NCBI RefSeq assembly: GCF_019976755.1
Contig: NZ_AP023441.1
Span: 6,569,501-6,633,500 of the forward strand
Length of the DNA: 64,000 nucleotides
Direction of reading: 5' to 3'
DNA from: Nostoc sp. MS1
Lineage (GTDB): Bacteria > Cyanobacteriota > Cyanobacteriia > Cyanobacteriales > Nostocaceae
Positions 62,796-64,000 of the stretch are shown here, in pieces (position 1 is the stretch's first letter; every line of letters begins with the position of its first letter). The notes under the pieces were generated by a model. The model worked only from the letters and a program-made list of their open reading frames with translations, did not search any database and had not been told where the DNA came from. The translations under genes and the position numbers were made by a program.

Positions 62796-64000
62796 CTAAT
62801 TTGTTTGTGATGCTGTTAAACCAGGAATAGTAGCAGTGCTATTGATTGTGGGTTTTCCGGCTTTACGAGTCTTTTTAGTATTTCCTTTTGTTTTGGATTT
62901 ATCTGCACCTTTACCGCCTAAAATTTCGGCTTCGGCGCGTTTTTGGTTTAAATCAAGCAAGCGTGCTAAAACTTCATCGTGGATTTCTTCGCGCCAACGA
63001 TAACGCCAGGGTTTTTTCTTTTGTCGTCCACTGCTGTTTTCTGTGTCTTCTTCCTCTTCGTAGTCGAGGATAAAATCGCAGTCGGTGGGGATATCAGACC
63101 AGCCGTAAGCGTCGAGGACGGCTTTATCCATTGCGGTGTGGAGTTCGCGTAGTTTGAGGATTTCCGGGTCGTATTCGTCGGGGTCGTGGAAGCGGTTGTA
63201 GGTGTCGGTGAGTCCTTGGTTGTTGCGAACCATCAAGGCGGCGCGGTATTCGTAGTATTCTTTGCCTATGGCTTCTAGGGTGGGATCAGTTTCCCAGTTT
63301 TCGGGGAAGGGGAAGGTTTGCAAACAATCAGAGGGAGCGTAACGAATGTCGTCTTTCATCGATGAACTAAAAAGTTTTACCCATATCTCATGGATACGAG
63401 ATTGAAGTACAGCAAAACCAGAGTCAAGCTCTGTGGCAACGACCACATGAGGCGAGGCAATAATTGTATTAGCAGGAACAAACACAAAGCTTAAATATGA
63501 GGAAGTAAAAGGATGCGCTAAACATCTTCTTTTACCTAAAATGGCTTGTTGCATTTCAGTTCGGACTCGCCAAAATTGCCACCAAGGATGAGCAGCCACT
63601 TCTTTAGATTTAGTAGCCCTTTCTACCTTAACTTTTTGTTCACATATATGTAATAAATCTGGCCAATCAGATGCTTCCTCCTTACTCATGTTTCCAAAAC
63701 TTATTACATACTTTGAAGTTATATGTCTTGGATGAGTAAGTATTTCTTCTCCTCCTAAATATGGAAATATTCTTTCTGCATTTCGTTTATCTTTATTAAT
63801 TAGCCTGTGCATTTCTTCTATAGGGTTAGCATCTGCAATATCATCAGCAAATAAAAACCCTTTTCCGTATGGTTCTTGCCCTTTAAACGATAAATATTTA
63901 TTTAAGATTAACTTGTTTGGTTCTTCGCTACTTCCCATATGGAGTAGATACGCAGTTATATTCGTTACAATATTCTTATCAAGAAGACATTTAGAATATG
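62796..64000 (-). CDS. DISARM class 1 DNA methylase (DrmMI-like), C-terminal part
   Basis: Only the C-terminal 400 residues are inside the window; the frame is open to the edge (YSKCLLDKNIVTNITAYLLH precedes the first Met at 63938). The part seen is the target-recognition and C-terminal region of a PglX/Eco57I-like N6-adenine methylase: NKYLSFKGQEPYGKGFLF, FPYLGGEEILTHP, HPWWQFWRVRTEMQQAIL, TFPFPENWETDP and LDAYGWSDIPTDCDFIL are typical of this family. The catalytic NPPY would lie upstream outside the window. The C-terminus is a Lys/Thr-rich tail. Position before drmA supports DrmMI of class 1 DISARM. Confidence 0.82.
   Translation of the reverse strand, partial: YSKCLLDKNIVTNITAYLLHMGSSEEPNKLILNKYLSFKGQEPYGKGFLFADDIADANPIEEMHRLINKDKRNAERIFPYLGGEEILTHPRHITSKYVISFGNMSKEEASDWPDLLHICEQKVKVERATKSKEVAAHPWWQFWRVRTEMQQAILGKRRCLAHPFTSSYLSFVFVPANTIIASPHVVVATELDSGFAVLQSRIHEIWVKLFSSSMKDDIRYAPSDCLQTFPFPENWETDPTLEAIGKEYYEYRAALMVRNNQGLTDTYNRFHDPDEYDPEILKLRELHTAMDKAVLDAYGWSDIPTDCDFILDYEEEEDTENSSGRQKKKPWRYRWREEIHDEVLARLLDLNQKRAEAEILGGKGADKSKTKGNTKKTRKAGKPTINSTATIPGLTASQTN

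Noticed and set aside
49380..64000. CRISPR array or tracrRNA for the Tn7-like element
   Set aside because: No regularly spaced direct repeats of 25-40 bases and no Cas12k-like frame occur in the window; the element seems to continue past its right edge.

Overview
The window is chromosomal DNA of a filamentous heterocyst-type cyanobacterium (Nostoc/Anabaena/Trichormus group). The evidence is the very frequent HIP1 octamer GCGATCGC, the short tandem repeats (CCCCACT-type and ATGACTA-type) between genes, and a core gene set that includes psaD, ftrV, a CyaC-type adenylate cyclase, glutathione reductase and paired PurS/PurQ. No species name can be given from the sequence alone.

Layout. 1-12 kb: YdcF-like protein (cut by the window edge), ftrV, an OmpR-type two-component pair with a convergent PepSY protein, two tandem COG4705 membrane proteins (the first with a nonsense codon), a frameshifted PAP2 phosphatase, a PP2C phosphatase, an NfeD/SPFH pair and a Zur-like Fur protein. 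12-22 kb: purS-purQ, an AT-rich HsdR_N-like protein, a Uma2 protein, a histidine phosphatase, a toxin-antitoxin module between two copies of the trpE 3' end, trpE, psaD and a DICT-GAF histidine kinase. 22-33 kb: glycogen-debranching-type enzyme, a secreted repeat protein overlapping a beta-propeller protein, a GGCT-like protein, a two-NIL-domain protein and methanethiol oxidase/selenium-binding protein. 33-42 kb: a PrmA-like methyltransferase, an O-methyltransferase split exactly by an IS630 element, leuC, leuD, gor, a YqiA-like esterase and hisC. 42-49 kb: a GNAT acetyltransferase, cyaC and a TonB-like protein.

49.3-64 kb is an accessory island. Next to tRNA-Gly(UCC) lies the left end of a Tn7-like transposon with intact TnsB, TnsC and a short TniQ and no TnsA. 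Its sizes, end repeats and tRNA position match type V-K CRISPR-associated transposons. No cas12k, CRISPR array or right end is visible, so the effector, if present, lies beyond the window. Inward of the core are a nuclease-STAND-like NTPase gene (one stop codon, then cut by an IS5-type element), an XRE repressor with a cluster of operator half-sites, and a class-1-like DISARM locus read leftward: the DNA methylase C-terminus (cut by the window edge), an extra PD-(D/E)xK gene with an in-frame stop, drmA, drmB and drmC. drmA and drmB appear joined by an internal deletion. The island thus looks like a transposon-borne defence cargo in partial decay.

Smaller observations: two copies of an undescribed-looking MITE with about 20-bp inverted ends and 10-bp target duplications; a 150-bp trpE duplication ending exactly on a HIP1 site; paired 11-bp direct repeats that could be operators of the neighbouring response regulator; and several single-base lesions (nonsense or frameshift) that would need read-level checking.
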